Shown here: one piece after another, positions 17,882 to 27,720 of the stretch
Numbering within the stretch: position 1 is the stretch's first letter
Layout: the number at the start of each line of letters is the position of its first letter
DNA from: Lentimicrobiaceae bacterium
Lineage (GTDB): Bacteria > Bacteroidota > Bacteroidia > Bacteroidales > Lentimicrobiaceae
DNA: 64,000 bases
Assembly (NCBI GenBank): GCA_020636745.1
Contig: JACJXH010000007.1
Location: 186,001 to 250,000, forward strand
Reading direction: 5' to 3'
Made by a program: the position numbers and the translations under genes
Notes under the pieces: model-generated
What the model saw: only the letters and a program-made list of their open reading frames with translations
The model's database searches: none
Told to the model about the DNA's origin: nothing

Positions 17882-17928
17882 AATATCCGGGTGAAGCTTT
17901 ATTTAAAGACTTCTTCCGGATATTTTTT
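17882..17928 (+). terminator. Rho-independent terminator after the ArsR gene
   Basis: The outer stem AATATCCGG pairs with CCGGATATT, with an inner GAAG/CTTC arm, and six T follow. It may also serve the converging gene from the other side. Confidence 0.85.
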
Positions 17929-17969
17929 ATTGCTCCTTGTACAACCTTGTTTTGTTTTTTTGTTACCCG

Positions 17970-19697
17970 TTAGTCAGGCATTGTAATTTGCCAGTCTTCT
18001 TCCATTGTCCAGTTTGATCTAAGCTCAAATTCTTTGGGATGGTAGATCACAAACTCCGGCTGGAGCTTTTTCAGATAGCGGCCAGTGTCCCACTTTTGAT
18101 TTTTATTGCTGTCGATAATAACCTTTAACCTGTATTTTTTGGGACTCAGATATTTAAATTCCACTATGGCATTATCTTCAATAATATGTTGTTCTATCAG
18201 TGTTTCTTTGTCGCCGAGTAATTGCACAATATAATTTATACCGGGTTTCGGGATGCTTATATTTACTTTTAAAGAGCCTGTTTCAGTTTCTGAATATGCC
18301 GTAAATTTCATGGCAGTACTGTCGTTCACAGAAGAAAACGCACCCGTAAATATGCTGTCGGGTAAAATCAGGCGATACGTTGAGCCCTCAGCCCATGGAT
18401 ACGATAATTCAAGGCGGGTTTTAACGGAGTCAGTAAAGGCAATGGATGGCTTTATCTGAATTGAATCCTTTGTCAGTTGAATTTTATCAAAATCAGCGGC
18501 AATGACAGGTTCTGAAAATTTGAGAACCAATGGCTGGTCAGGCTTTATTCGGCTCGAAATCAGAAAATTTTTAATGGAAAGGGCTGTTTTTTTGTCAGTG
18601 GGTTCTGATGTTTGTTTTTTGCCCGTAAGTTTTGTGCGAGGCTTCAATGAAAACTCGAGTGTGTCGGTTTTCATACCGGTGTCTGATACAGCTACTGTCA
18701 GGCTGTCGGCTCCCGGGTTAGGTATCCACAAGGTAATGGTGTCGCGTGTGCGATTGATGCTCTCATAATACCAATGGCCATTGAGCTCAGGCTGAAGGGC
18801 TTTAAATTCAGGCGACACAGTGCTGCAGCTGAAGGCAAGGCTCAGCACGTTTTCACTTAAAAGCGATGCTTTCAGAATACGCTGAACAGTGTCGGCTTCT
18901 CTGAATTGCCGCAGATTTATCGTGGGTGCTTGCATTGTTGTTCCCTCTGTAGTTTCCTCATTAGTAAGGCTGTCCGGTTTTTCGGCAGGGCTGCCTGCAA
19001 ATCCGGGCTTAATGATAGAGTCGGAAAAACTAATTTCTTCTGTCGGCAGATTGTAAATGTAGTCGGCATTGATATCTGTCAGCGAAAACATGAGATAATT
19101 CCCCTGGCGCAGATTGTTGAGGCTATATTCACCTGATGCGCCTGTTCTGGCCAGATAGTAAGGCCTTTCTTTGTATGGAATGGAGTCGTAAATGGTGTCG
19201 TACAGCATTACAAATGCTCCTTTAACCGGCTGATTGGTAAAAGCATTGGTTAAATTGCCCGAAACAGATAAGGAGTCGAGAACTGCTCCGGTTGAAAAGG
19301 TGAATTGAAAGCCTGCCAACGGATTTGATTCTGTGATGTCTACAATGGCATCTCCAAAGAAGAAATTGTAAGTTGTATTGGCGCGTAGCGCTTCTTTGAA
19401 TTTCATTATCAGGCTTTTGCCCCGAATGGTAAATTCGGGCTGTTCTCCCATAGGCGGTGATATAACCAGCTGATTCGAAATTTCTTTGAGTGATACAAAT
19501 TCGCTGAAAGTAAGCGTTACCTTGTCAGAAGTGAAATTGACGCTCTGGTTGGCAGGCTCCGATTTGGTAACCTCCGGCGGAGTTGTGTCTTTGGGGCCTC
19601 CTGTGGGTGAAACAGGATTGGCGCATGCAGTAAAAAACAGTACACAGGCTATTGATAGTCTGTATATTGGTTTTAAATATGAAGTGAGATTGCCCAT
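17970..19697 (-). CDS. Ig-like (Big_5) domain lipoprotein
   Basis: This 575-residue protein starts with a signal peptide and lipobox FFTAC, then NPVSPTGGPKD, the recurrent start of a family of Bacteroidota outer-membrane lipoproteins. An SbsA-type Ig-like domain (about 38-130; TPPEVTKSEPANQSVNFTSDKV) is followed by a carboxypeptidase-regulatory-like beta domain (about 140-215) and further beta-rich domains. Such proteins sit on the cell surface or inner leaflet of the outer membrane; their function is unknown. It is monocistronic, divergent from the M1 peptidase gene and convergent with the ArsR gene. Confidence 0.8.
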   Translation of the reverse strand: MGNLTSYLKPIYRLSIACVLFFTACANPVSPTGGPKDTTPPEVTKSEPANQSVNFTSDKVTLTFSEFVSLKEISNQLVISPPMGEQPEFTIRGKSLIMKFKEALRANTTYNFFFGDAIVDITESNPLAGFQFTFSTGAVLDSLSVSGNLTNAFTNQPVKGAFVMLYDTIYDSIPYKERPYYLARTGASGEYSLNNLRQGNYLMFSLTDINADYIYNLPTEEISFSDSIIKPGFAGSPAEKPDSLTNEETTEGTTMQAPTINLRQFREADTVQRILKASLLSENVLSLAFSCSTVSPEFKALQPELNGHWYYESINRTRDTITLWIPNPGADSLTVAVSDTGMKTDTLEFSLKPRTKLTGKKQTSEPTDKKTALSIKNFLISSRIKPDQPLVLKFSEPVIAADFDKIQLTKDSIQIKPSIAFTDSVKTRLELSYPWAEGSTYRLILPDSIFTGAFSSVNDSTAMKFTAYSETETGSLKVNISIPKPGINYIVQLLGDKETLIEQHIIEDNAIVEFKYLSPKKYRLKVIIDSNKNQKWDTGRYLKKLQPEFVIYHPKEFELRSNWTMEEDWQITMPD

Positions 19698-19948
19698 AAT
19701 TTGGTTTACTTTGCAAAGATGGGAATTTTTAAGCTAAGGCAAAACGGAATACACTGGTATTTTACTGTTCATCTTGCCAATATTCTGACAACCTGATGAT
19801 GATTTGTTTGTTAAAAATAAGAGGTGACTGTGGGCATCCATGCAAAGTTTGGGCTGGTGTTCTGTTTTTTTACATCCTTCTTTTGCCATATACCTGTTGG
19901 AATTGATTAACTTTATCAAACATTCATTATTTTGTTAAATTGATAAGA

Positions 19949-21871
19949 ATGAGGAAAATATGTTTGCTTTTCTTGCTTTTTATATCGGTTGCCTTTTATA
20001 GTTTGGCGCAGGATAGTATCATTGTGGGCGCAGGCGTCAGGCATTGTTGCTTTAAAACAGGCGTGACTGAACGTTTGAGGCCTGAAGCTAAAGAAGCGTT
20101 TGCTAATTATGATGTACATTACCTGAGGTTTAATCTTTTTATTGATCCTTCGAGGGAAGATATATCCGGCTCTGTTTATACCCTGTTTGAAGTGAAAGGC
20201 GATTTGTCGGAAGGCCTGAAAATGGAGTTGTCTACAACGCTGCAGGTAGATTCGGTTACTTTTAACGGTCAATCTGTGTCTTTTTCACACATGGGCGAAT
20301 TTTCTCTAACCATAAATGCCCCTCACTCATTTCAATCAGGGAGTTTTGCCGCAGTCGAGGTTTTTTACCATGGAGTTCCTTCTCCGGGTGAGGGATTTGG
20401 CTCTGTTGGCCGCAAGGAACACAATGGCGAATGGGCTATGTGGACACTCTCCGAACCCTACGGTTGTCGCGACTGGTGGCCCGGTAAAAATGATCTGACA
20501 GATAAGGCAGACTCAGTAGATATTTTTGTTCATTCTCCCGAAAAATACCGTACTGCATCCAACGGTGTGCTGGTGAGCGATACCGTAAGCGCAGGTGTAC
20601 GCACCTGTCACTGGAAACATCGTTATCCCGTAGTTCCTTATCTTATTGCTGTTGCTGTTACTAATTATGATGTTTATACCGATGTAGCTTATCCCGGTGG
20701 CAGCCCTGTTGAAATTCTGAACTATGTTTATCCGGAAGATAAAGCTGACATCATGCCCCGCACGGCACAAACAGTTCCGGTAATGGAGCTATACAGTGAT
20801 TTGTTTTCACCTTACCCGTTTGCCAATGAAAAATATGGCCATGCGCAGTTTGGATGGGGTGGAGGAATGGAGCACCAAACGATGTCATTTATGGGGCGTT
20901 TTGATTTTGAAATTATTGCGCACGAGCTTGCTCATCAATGGTTTGGCAATATGGTTACCCTGAACTCATGGCAGGATATATGGCTAAATGAAGGATTTGC
21001 CACTTATCTTTCGGCGCTTACTTATGAACATTTTTTTGATGGTTATTATTGGCCTGTTTGGAAGTCGCAAAGTATAGGATTTGTTACCTCTGAACCTGGC
21101 GGAGCTGTTTTTGTTGAAGATACAACTGATGTCAGCCGAATTTTCAGCGCCCGCCTTTCTTATTACAAAGGTGCTTTGCTCTTGCATATGCTGCGGTGGG
21201 TTTGCGGAGATGAGGCCTTTTTTACTGCCTGCAGGAATTATCTTGAGGATCCGGCCCTGAAGTATAGTTTTGCCGGAACAGCGCAACTCAAAGCACATCT
21301 TGAATCAGCTTCCGGAATTGATCTGACTGAATTTTTCAACGACTGGTACTACGGGCAGGGTTTTCCGGCCTACCAAATCAGGTGCTATCAGATGGCGGCC
21401 AACGATTATAAGGTAGAGATTAGTCAATCTCAGTCGCACCCTTCTGTCTCATTTTTCGAAATGCCTGTGCCGGTAAGGTTTTCGGGCTCGGGTAAAGATA
21501 CGCTCATTGTGTTCAACCATCAGGCAGATAAACAGGTTTTTACTATTTTTCCTGATTTTGAAATCGAGCAGGTCGTTTTCGACCCTGACCAATGGATTGT
21601 TTCTGCTAATAATCTTGACACACTGATACGAAAGTCAAATCTCGTTGAAATTTATCCGAATCCGGTTGTTGACGTTTTCAGAGTTACTCCTGCAAATGAG
21701 AGCCTGACCGGAATTTCGGTAACCGACTGCGCAGGACGTGAAGTAAAAGTGGATTTTTCTGTTGAAGGCAATGGCATTTCAGTAGATGCAACGAGTTTGT
21801 CTGCAGGGATTTACTTGATACGGATTAATAGTGTGAATGGAAGCAGAGTGGCTAAATTTTTGAAATTATAG
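19949..21871 (+). CDS. Secreted M1-family metallopeptidase with type IX secretion tail
   Basis: I choose ATG 19949 (MRKICLLFLLF...), which gives 640 residues with a signal peptide; an in-frame TTG precedes it. The gluzincin signature is intact: GGMEHQTM, then HELAHQWF with H325, E326, H329 and E348. It is therefore an aminopeptidase-type enzyme that removes N-terminal residues from peptides. The last ~80 residues begin VEIYPNPVVDVFRV and end with a GIYLIRI strand, the type A sorting domain of the type IX secretion system (T9SS). The protein is thus exported and probably surface-anchored or released for nutrient uptake. It has no partner genes. Confidence 0.93.
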   Translation: MRKICLLFLLFISVAFYSLAQDSIIVGAGVRHCCFKTGVTERLRPEAKEAFANYDVHYLRFNLFIDPSREDISGSVYTLFEVKGDLSEGLKMELSTTLQVDSVTFNGQSVSFSHMGEFSLTINAPHSFQSGSFAAVEVFYHGVPSPGEGFGSVGRKEHNGEWAMWTLSEPYGCRDWWPGKNDLTDKADSVDIFVHSPEKYRTASNGVLVSDTVSAGVRTCHWKHRYPVVPYLIAVAVTNYDVYTDVAYPGGSPVEILNYVYPEDKADIMPRTAQTVPVMELYSDLFSPYPFANEKYGHAQFGWGGGMEHQTMSFMGRFDFEIIAHELAHQWFGNMVTLNSWQDIWLNEGFATYLSALTYEHFFDGYYWPVWKSQSIGFVTSEPGGAVFVEDTTDVSRIFSARLSYYKGALLLHMLRWVCGDEAFFTACRNYLEDPALKYSFAGTAQLKAHLESASGIDLTEFFNDWYYGQGFPAYQIRCYQMAANDYKVEISQSQSHPSVSFFEMPVPVRFSGSGKDTLIVFNHQADKQVFTIFPDFEIEQVVFDPDQWIVSANNLDTLIRKSNLVEIYPNPVVDVFRVTPANESLTGISVTDCAGREVKVDFSVEGNGISVDATSLSAGIYLIRINSVNGSRVAKFLKL

Positions 21872-22053
21872 GTTTTAAATCAATGTAACAGATGTACGCC
21901 GGCTTTCTTAAACCGGTTGTTTTTGAGGAATGATGTGCTCATGTGATAATTTGTCAGATTGCAGACCCCGGCTGGATTGATAGGGGATATATGTTGAAAT
22001 ATTTGCTGGCATGGGATAAGATGCTTATTTTAGATTATTCAAATTTTGAGCAG

Positions 22054-23094
22054 ATGAAAAACCTGATTCTTTTATTCGCGGTGGCACTGTTGGTCATAAC
22101 AGGTTCTTGTAAAAGTAAATCAACTGCAGACAAGCTGCTGGCCCTGAAAGCTGACAGTGTGCTTGTGCAGGCAAAACGTGTTTTCAAGCCTTTGCCCGAC
22201 GAAGCTATAAATCCGGATAACCCATTAACACCAGAAAAAATAGCGTTGGGAAAGATGCTGTATTATGATAATCGCTTGTCGGCAAACAACACACAAAGTT
22301 GTAATACATGTCATAATCTTGATACATATGGTGTAGATAACAAGGCTACCAGCCCGGGCGATAATGGGGTGCCCGGAACCCGTAATTCGCCTACTACGCT
22401 CAACGCTGCCCTGCATTTTGCGCAATTTTGGGATGGACGGATGAAGGATGTTGAAGAACAGGCCGGCGGGCCGGTTGTAAATCCGGCAGAAATGAATATG
22501 CCCAGCGAGGAGCTGGTGATAACCAGGCTCGCAGGTGATGTTGGTTACAAAAAGATGTTTGCATCGGCTTTCCCCGGTTTAAAAGAACCGATTACTTTTG
22601 AAAATATGCGTAAAGCCATTGGCGCCTTTGAGCGTACTTTGCTTACGCCATCGCAGTTTGATGATTTTCTGAAGGGTGATCGTACGGCATTAACCCTGCA
22701 GGAGCTCAACGGGGTGGAAATTTTTATAAATACCGGATGTACAGCCTGCCATATTGGTCCCCTTAAAGGAGGAAGTATGTTTCAGAAATATCCTTTGTTT
22801 GGCACTCATCAGGAGCTTACCGGCAGTAAAACTGATGATTTGGGCAAAATGCAGGCTACAAAAATTGAAACTGACAAGTACCTGTTTAAGGTACCTTCGC
22901 TTAGAAATGTGGCTGAAACCTGGCCATATCTGCACGATGGTAGTGTTAAAGAGCTTGACAGGACGGTTTTAATTATGGGCAGGGCAGAGCTGAACAAACA
23001 GCTTTCAACCGAACAAACTGCCGGCATTGTAGCATTTCTTAAAACCCTAACGGGTGAAGTTCCTGAAAGTGCAAAACTTGCAGTTCATGATTGA
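22054..23094 (+). CDS. Di-haem cytochrome c peroxidase
   Basis: ATG 22054 yields a 346-residue lipoprotein with lipobox LLVITGSC; the longer upstream reading lacks a signal peptide start. Two haem-binding CxxCH motifs are visible: C83/C86/H87 (SCNTCHN) and C229/C232/H233 (GCTACHI). The motifs NAALHFAQFWDGRMKDVEEQ and VPSLRNVAETWPYLHDG are typical of the CcpA/MauG-like family. It would reduce periplasmic hydrogen peroxide using cytochrome c as donor. A few family members have other oxidations, so peroxidase is likely but not certain. Confidence 0.92.
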   Translation: MKNLILLFAVALLVITGSCKSKSTADKLLALKADSVLVQAKRVFKPLPDEAINPDNPLTPEKIALGKMLYYDNRLSANNTQSCNTCHNLDTYGVDNKATSPGDNGVPGTRNSPTTLNAALHFAQFWDGRMKDVEEQAGGPVVNPAEMNMPSEELVITRLAGDVGYKKMFASAFPGLKEPITFENMRKAIGAFERTLLTPSQFDDFLKGDRTALTLQELNGVEIFINTGCTACHIGPLKGGSMFQKYPLFGTHQELTGSKTDDLGKMQATKIETDKYLFKVPSLRNVAETWPYLHDGSVKELDRTVLIMGRAELNKQLSTEQTAGIVAFLKTLTGEVPESAKLAVHD

Positions 23095-23140
23095 TAAGGG
23101 TGGCAGTTGGAAAAGGGGGCCACTTAATAAAAGCTTTTTA

Positions 23141-23782
23141 TCATCCGCTTTGCTGTTTAGTCAGTTCAGGTGTGATGGCACTAAAAGTGAAGCCCTGTTG
23201 TGAAAAGTGTTCAAGAAAGCGGGGCAGGGCATAAAACAACCGGTCGGCGGCCTTCAGGCTGTCATGAAAAACAACGATGCTGCCATCTGAAGTGTTTTGC
23301 GTGGCATTATTCAGTACCTTTTCGGGACTGGAGTCTAAATCAAAGTCGCCACTTAATACTGACCACATTATAATTTGATAGTCAGGCTTTATTGATTGGA
23401 TGTATGACGGCCTGATGCGGCCATAGGGCGGTCTGAATAGCGGACTTTTTACCATGCGATGGCATTGCCCGATGTCGGCCAGGTATTCATTCAAAGGGGT
23501 TTTCCAGCCGTTCAGGTGGTGATAGGTGTGATTACCGGTTGTATGTCCGGCTGCCAGTACTTTGCCATAAACATCAGGATGCTTGTTTACATTATCTCCA
23601 ACGCAAAAAAAAGTGGCTTTGGCATTGTATTCTTTAAGAATATCCAGCACTTGCGGCGTAATTTCAGGGATTGGTCCATCGTCAAATGTCAGGAATATCT
23701 TACCAGGCTGATTGTCTATTTGCCAGGTGAGGTTCTTTCGTGTAAGACTGCGCAGCAGCCCGGGAGATTTGGAAATGTACAT
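23141..23782 (-). CDS. Polysaccharide deacetylase (NodB-like)
   Basis: This 213-residue protein has the NodB catalytic motifs. LTFDDGP (D34/D35) provides the base and metal ligand, GNHTYHH (H85 and H89) gives the two zinc histidines, and RPPYG holds the oxyanion arginine. It removes N-acetyl groups from a glycan such as peptidoglycan or a surface polysaccharide. It is short, with about 30 residues before the domain and no clear signal peptide. The gene is on the minus strand and convergent with the peroxidase gene. Confidence 0.92.
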   Translation of the reverse strand: MYISKSPGLLRSLTRKNLTWQIDNQPGKIFLTFDDGPIPEITPQVLDILKEYNAKATFFCVGDNVNKHPDVYGKVLAAGHTTGNHTYHHLNGWKTPLNEYLADIGQCHRMVKSPLFRPPYGRIRPSYIQSIKPDYQIIMWSVLSGDFDLDSSPEKVLNNATQNTSDGSIVVFHDSLKAADRLFYALPRFLEHFSQQGFTFSAITPELTKQQSG

Positions 23783-23979
23783 GAAGCAGGTTTAGGTCAG
23801 GGCCTCTGAAGAATAGAGTCTGAACAGGATGTGTTCAGAATGCGTTTCTTTGTACCAGTGGAATTTAAGTCCGGATTCCATTGGTTCACTCGGTTTATTT
23901 TTAGCCCACAAATTTAATCCTTCTTTTTTAATGACCAGTTATAATATAAGTGGGATTGTTGATGAACCCGGTAAAACAA

Positions 23980-24016
23980 AAAATGCGCTCCTGTTGTTAC
24001 AAGAGCGCATTTTTTA
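23980..24016 (-). terminator. Rho-independent terminator after the DEAD-box helicase gene
   Basis: AAAATGCGCTC and GAGCGCATTTT form an 11-bp stem with a 12-nt loop and T-rich flanks. On the minus strand it lies 56 bp past the helicase stop. Confidence 0.8.
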
Positions 24017-24071
24017 TAAGTAAAGGTGCATATGCCTGAGGATTAGCATCGGTGCAATGCCCCTTGGAAAA

Positions 24072-25322
24072 TTACCAACGTTTTCTCTGGAAGGGGCGCT
24101 GCGCAGACGATGAGGGTCGTGCAGGCCTTTTTTGATGTGCGGGCTTACGCGACCTGTCGGCTACTGTAACTTCGGCAGCAACAGGCGTGCTGGCTACAAA
24201 TCCATCCATTTTTTTAACTTCAATGTTCTGAGGTAAAAGTTTGTTGATGTCCTTGAGGTTTCCGCGTTCATCTGATGCGCAGAAAGAGATAGCTGTTCCA
24301 GATTCCCCGGCGCGTCCTGTACGTCCGATTCTGTGTACATAGGTTTCCGGCACTTCCGGCAACTCAAAATTGATTACATGTGAAAGTTTGTCCACATCAA
24401 TGCCACGCGATGCAATATCGGTAGCAACCAGCACTTTTATGGTGCGGTTCTTAAATCCCTGTAATGCTTTCTGGCGGGCAAGCTGCGATTTGTTTCCATG
24501 GATGGCTACTGCCGGAATGCCTATTTTGATCAGCTCGCGGGTTACTTTGTCGGCGCCATGTTTGGTGCGTGTAAATATCAATGCGGTTTCAATTTCTTCC
24601 GAAGCAAATACCTGGTGAAGCAGTGCTTTTTTATCGGCCTTTTCAACAAAATAAACAGATTGATTCACACTTTCTGCAGGAGCTGAGAGCGGTGCTACAT
24701 GTATCATTACCGGTTCGCGCAGCAAACTGTCGGCCAACGACCTGATTTCAGGCGGAATAGTGGCTGTAAAAAAGCCTGTTTGGCGATATGTTGGCAGCTT
24801 GCCGATGATACGTTTAATGTCAGGTGCAAAGCCCATGTCGAGCATGCGGTCAGCTTCGTCAAGGATAAAAAATTCAATACTGTTGAGCTTGACAAAGCCC
24901 TGATTCATTAAATCGAGTAAACGACCTGGTGTAGCAATTAATATATCCACCCCTTTTTTCAGGATAGCTGTTTGAGGGTTTTGCGATACACCTCCGTAAA
25001 TAACGGTATGTCTGAGCCTTAAACCTTTGCTGTAATCAGAAAAGCTTTCACTTATCTGGATGGCCAGCTCGCGGGTAGGGGCCAATATCAGTGCCCTGAT
25101 GCCTGCAGTTCTTCTGTCGGCCTGTCCGGCGTAAAGTTTCTGTAAAATTGGAATGGCAAATGCCGCCGTTTTGCCCGTTCCGGTTTGGGCGGTGCCGAAT
25201 ACATCGGAGCCTTTGAGCAGATGCGGTATTGCTTTTTCCTGTATGGGGGTTGGTTCTGTGTAACCCTTTTGTTTAAGCGCCTGGGTTATGGGCGCAATGA
25301 TGTTCAGATTTTCGAATGTCAT
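24072..25322 (-). CDS. rhlE: DEAD-box RNA helicase, RhlE-like
   Basis: This 416-residue ATP-dependent RNA helicase carries all core motifs: the Q motif (TPIQEKAIP), AQTGTGKT, PTRELA, DEAD (FILDEADRMLDMGF), VATDIASRGID and HRIGRTGRAG. A short basic tail rich in R, K, P and S (after ~395) probably binds RNA. Such proteins unwind short duplexes in ribosome assembly and mRNA turnover, and are often cold-inducible. A TATCTTTG box on the minus strand at 25475-25482 would give a leader of about 150 nt. Confidence 0.95.
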   Translation of the reverse strand: MTFENLNIIAPITQALKQKGYTEPTPIQEKAIPHLLKGSDVFGTAQTGTGKTAAFAIPILQKLYAGQADRRTAGIRALILAPTRELAIQISESFSDYSKGLRLRHTVIYGGVSQNPQTAILKKGVDILIATPGRLLDLMNQGFVKLNSIEFFILDEADRMLDMGFAPDIKRIIGKLPTYRQTGFFTATIPPEIRSLADSLLREPVMIHVAPLSAPAESVNQSVYFVEKADKKALLHQVFASEEIETALIFTRTKHGADKVTRELIKIGIPAVAIHGNKSQLARQKALQGFKNRTIKVLVATDIASRGIDVDKLSHVINFELPEVPETYVHRIGRTGRAGESGTAISFCASDERGNLKDINKLLPQNIEVKKMDGFVASTPVAAEVTVADRSRKPAHQKRPARPSSSAQRPFQRKRW

Positions 25323-25709
25323 GTATAATTAATAAAATGATCGCAGCCGGCAAACAACCGTGGCTTTTCGGAGTGTCCTGTGTTAATTCTGAAAGATTTC
25401 CTGTATTAACGAAGGTTCGATTGGCGGGAAAGGATATAAACCTATAAATGAGTATCAGCTACTTTAATGAGCTGCAAAGATAAACATAATGTTTTGATAA
25501 AAAGGATTTTAATCTAATCCCGAGGGTTGTTTTGTTGAAATATTTCTGCAGCTGATTGATTTTCATGCTGGTAATGTGCAATTAATCAGCATTATATGTA
25601 TTTTGTTCAATGCTGATGCTTAGCCGTTCACTGCCCTTGTTTTTGACTGATTTGCTCCAGGTTTTGAAATTTAAGTGAAGTCAGGCGGCTTTTTCAGGCT
25701 CTTTAGGAT
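25323..25709. other. Intergenic region with the presumed helicase leader
   Basis: There is no coding frame. A -7-like box (TATCTTTG on the minus strand) lies at 25475-25482. A long, AT-rich 5' leader for the helicase is possible, but I see no defined RNA motif. Confidence 0.5.
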
Positions 25710-27278
25710 TTAAATAATGATAATTCTTTTGAATATCAGGCTTTTATTGTCTGAAATGCGAAGAGTGTAAACCCCCTTTCCCGATTCTTCAAGATTTATT
25801 ATTTCCGATATGCCTTTACGGAAGGACTTGACATAAATCAGCTTTCCGGCCTGATTGCTTATAATTACATCAATAGTTCTGTTTAGCAGATTATCATAAT
25901 ATAGATGAATTTCGCCTGTTGACGGGTTGGGATATGCCTCAAATAACAGTAATTCCTGTTTTTCAACTGCTACAGGTAACCCTGATTGTATGACCTGTAC
26001 TGTGTGCGGGCTTATTCCCCATGCACTGATTATAAGGTTAGCGGTTCTGATTTGAGTAGAAGGGTTTGCTGCATATGAAACATCAATTACGCCATTGCCA
26101 AAGCCTGAAAATGCTGTTGTGCACCAGCTTGCATCGCATTCTACGTTCCAATTTGTATTGGATGTCACCGCAAAATAAGTTGTACCGGCCGGTGGGTTCA
26201 CTATTTGTATTTCGGGCTCTACCTGCAGATTTGCGGTTATACCAGCCTGTTGTAACGTAACTAGCTGGTCGCCTCCTTCTGTTGCCGAAACTGTAATGGT
26301 GGCAGTCCGGTCTGTCAGATTCTGGTTTTCGGTATAGCTGGCTGTGATGATTCCGTTCCCGCTGCCCGATGGGGTTACTGTACACCAGTCAGCATCACAT
26401 TGTGCTGTCCAGCTGGTGTTTGACTGTACCGAATACGTAACGCTGCCGGCATTGGCCGATACAGATTGTGATATCGGGGTAACACTCAGTATGGTGCCTG
26501 CTTGTTCGTATGCAATGGCTGCGTCAAATATTTCCGTTACAAACTGAGGTGCTACCAATGCGGTAGCTGCTGCATTTGGGTGACTGTCAGTATTGCTGAC
26601 AGCATATTGCAATTGTTCGTATCCGTTTTCATCTGTCAGTTTTTCGAAGTAGTGAAATACATAAACATTGGATGGGAAAACGCCCGTTTCCGGGTCCAGT
26701 CCCTGGGCCAGGGTGTCTTTGGCCCAGCTGGTAAAGCTTTTCGATAATGCTGCGGCTTGCGGATTTGTGGCGCCTTCTACCAGTGGGGCATTGGTCCAGA
26801 TGACGAAAAAGTTTTCAGGGTGGAGCGACATTTTTCTTACCATGTGCCTCCAGTGCCATTTGTAGTTGTACACCGATTTGATGCTATAGTTCAGCGTATC
26901 TGATGCCTGGCCGTATCCGGTCATTTCTGACGATGGATAACATGATTTGATGACAATGATTTTTTGAGAGGAAAGGATGGGTGACAGATCTGCGTTTGGG
27001 TCCTCGTTGTCAAAAATCCTGTGCCAGCGTTCCCATTCATTCACCCAGGGGTTTAACGGCCAGTCCTGTTCCTGCATCGATACCTGGTCGGCACCTGAAT
27101 ATCCATGCTGGTTGTTGTAGCTGATTATCTCTGAAGGTATACTGGTTGCTGAGCCATTAGGCCCCCATATGTTTTCGCCGGTTGAATGATGGAGAAATAC
27201 ACCACTGCGATAGGTTGTTTGTGATTCTCCCCTTGAAAACAGGGCAAGTGTCAATAAAAAGCTTATCATTATTTTCAT
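25710..27278 (-). CDS. SGNH-like secreted protein with two BACON-like domains and T9SS tail
   Basis: This 522-residue protein has a signal peptide. Residues ~22-265 form an enzyme-like domain with FLHHSTGENIW near the start, KSCYPSSEM in the middle and a DSHPNAAA near the end. This arrangement fits a serine-Asp-His SGNH-type esterase or lipase, though the family is not confirmed. Two BACON-type beta domains follow (about 270-350 and 360-425), each with a conserved tryptophan (TSWTAQCDADWCTV and NWNVECDASWCTT). BACON domains often bind glycans. A type A T9SS sorting domain ends the chain (YPNPSTGEIHLYY). Likely an exported carbohydrate-active or esterase-type enzyme. Confidence 0.7.
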   Translation of the reverse strand: MKIMISFLLTLALFSRGESQTTYRSGVFLHHSTGENIWGPNGSATSIPSEIISYNNQHGYSGADQVSMQEQDWPLNPWVNEWERWHRIFDNEDPNADLSPILSSQKIIVIKSCYPSSEMTGYGQASDTLNYSIKSVYNYKWHWRHMVRKMSLHPENFFVIWTNAPLVEGATNPQAAALSKSFTSWAKDTLAQGLDPETGVFPSNVYVFHYFEKLTDENGYEQLQYAVSNTDSHPNAAATALVAPQFVTEIFDAAIAYEQAGTILSVTPISQSVSANAGSVTYSVQSNTSWTAQCDADWCTVTPSGSGNGIITASYTENQNLTDRTATITVSATEGGDQLVTLQQAGITANLQVEPEIQIVNPPAGTTYFAVTSNTNWNVECDASWCTTAFSGFGNGVIDVSYAANPSTQIRTANLIISAWGISPHTVQVIQSGLPVAVEKQELLLFEAYPNPSTGEIHLYYDNLLNRTIDVIISNQAGKLIYVKSFRKGISEIINLEESGKGVYTLRISDNKSLIFKRIIII

Positions 27279-27449
27279 GGCCGTGGGTTAAAATAACGAT
27301 TCATGGGAACCTGTGAAAGAGCGGATTGCAAGTTTTTTTGGTGAATTTACATTGCCTGAATGTAAATGGAAGGGAGTGAAAGTGGTGTTTTACAGCGGCA
27401 ACTGACCTGGAATTTGCTGAAAGTTGATTCGGAAACAACCGGACTTTCT

Positions 27450-27480
27450 CAAAGGTACAAATATTGTGTCTGAATTACAA
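27450..27480 (-). promoter_or_regulatory. Bacteroidota-type promoter of the SGNH-like gene
   Basis: On the minus strand TTG is followed after 20 bp by TACCTTTG, a full match to the TTG/TAnnTTTG arrangement. The leader to the ATG at 27278 would be about 165 nt. Confidence 0.6.
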
Positions 27481-27661
27481 GAAATGAAGTGTGATGCATT
27501 GATTGTGAGTTGATTGAAAAAGAGGTTGTATTTTTTGCAAAACGCCTGTGTTTTGATGATACTTCCAAAGTGGTGTTTTTTTTTGATAGATACAGATGTA
27601 ATTATAAAAAGATGATTGTTCTATAAATAATTTGATTGATAAGTAGTTGCATGATAAAAAT

Positions 27662-27699
27662 GAAAAATCCGGTCAGTTAGCTTACCGGCCGGATTTTTC
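27662..27699 (-). terminator. Terminator after the tricorn-type protease gene
   Basis: On the minus strand, GAAAAATCCGG pairs with CCGGATTTTTC and T-rich sequence follows. An alternative inner CCGGT/ACCGG stem overlaps it. Confidence 0.75.
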
Positions 27700-27720
27700 G
27701 CTGGAATGAGTGGGTGATAT

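Larger units (their letters stand above)
27279..27720. other. Intergenic region between two leftward genes
   Basis: No gene is seen. It holds the promoter of the SGNH-like gene (27450-27480) and, at 27662-27699, a terminator for the tricorn-type protease gene. Confidence 0.6.

Noticed and set aside
23829..24023. A 64-codon plus-strand frame between the deacetylase and helicase genes
   Set aside because: It has no recognisable domain, ends inside the terminator hairpin and has a composition like translated non-coding sequence.
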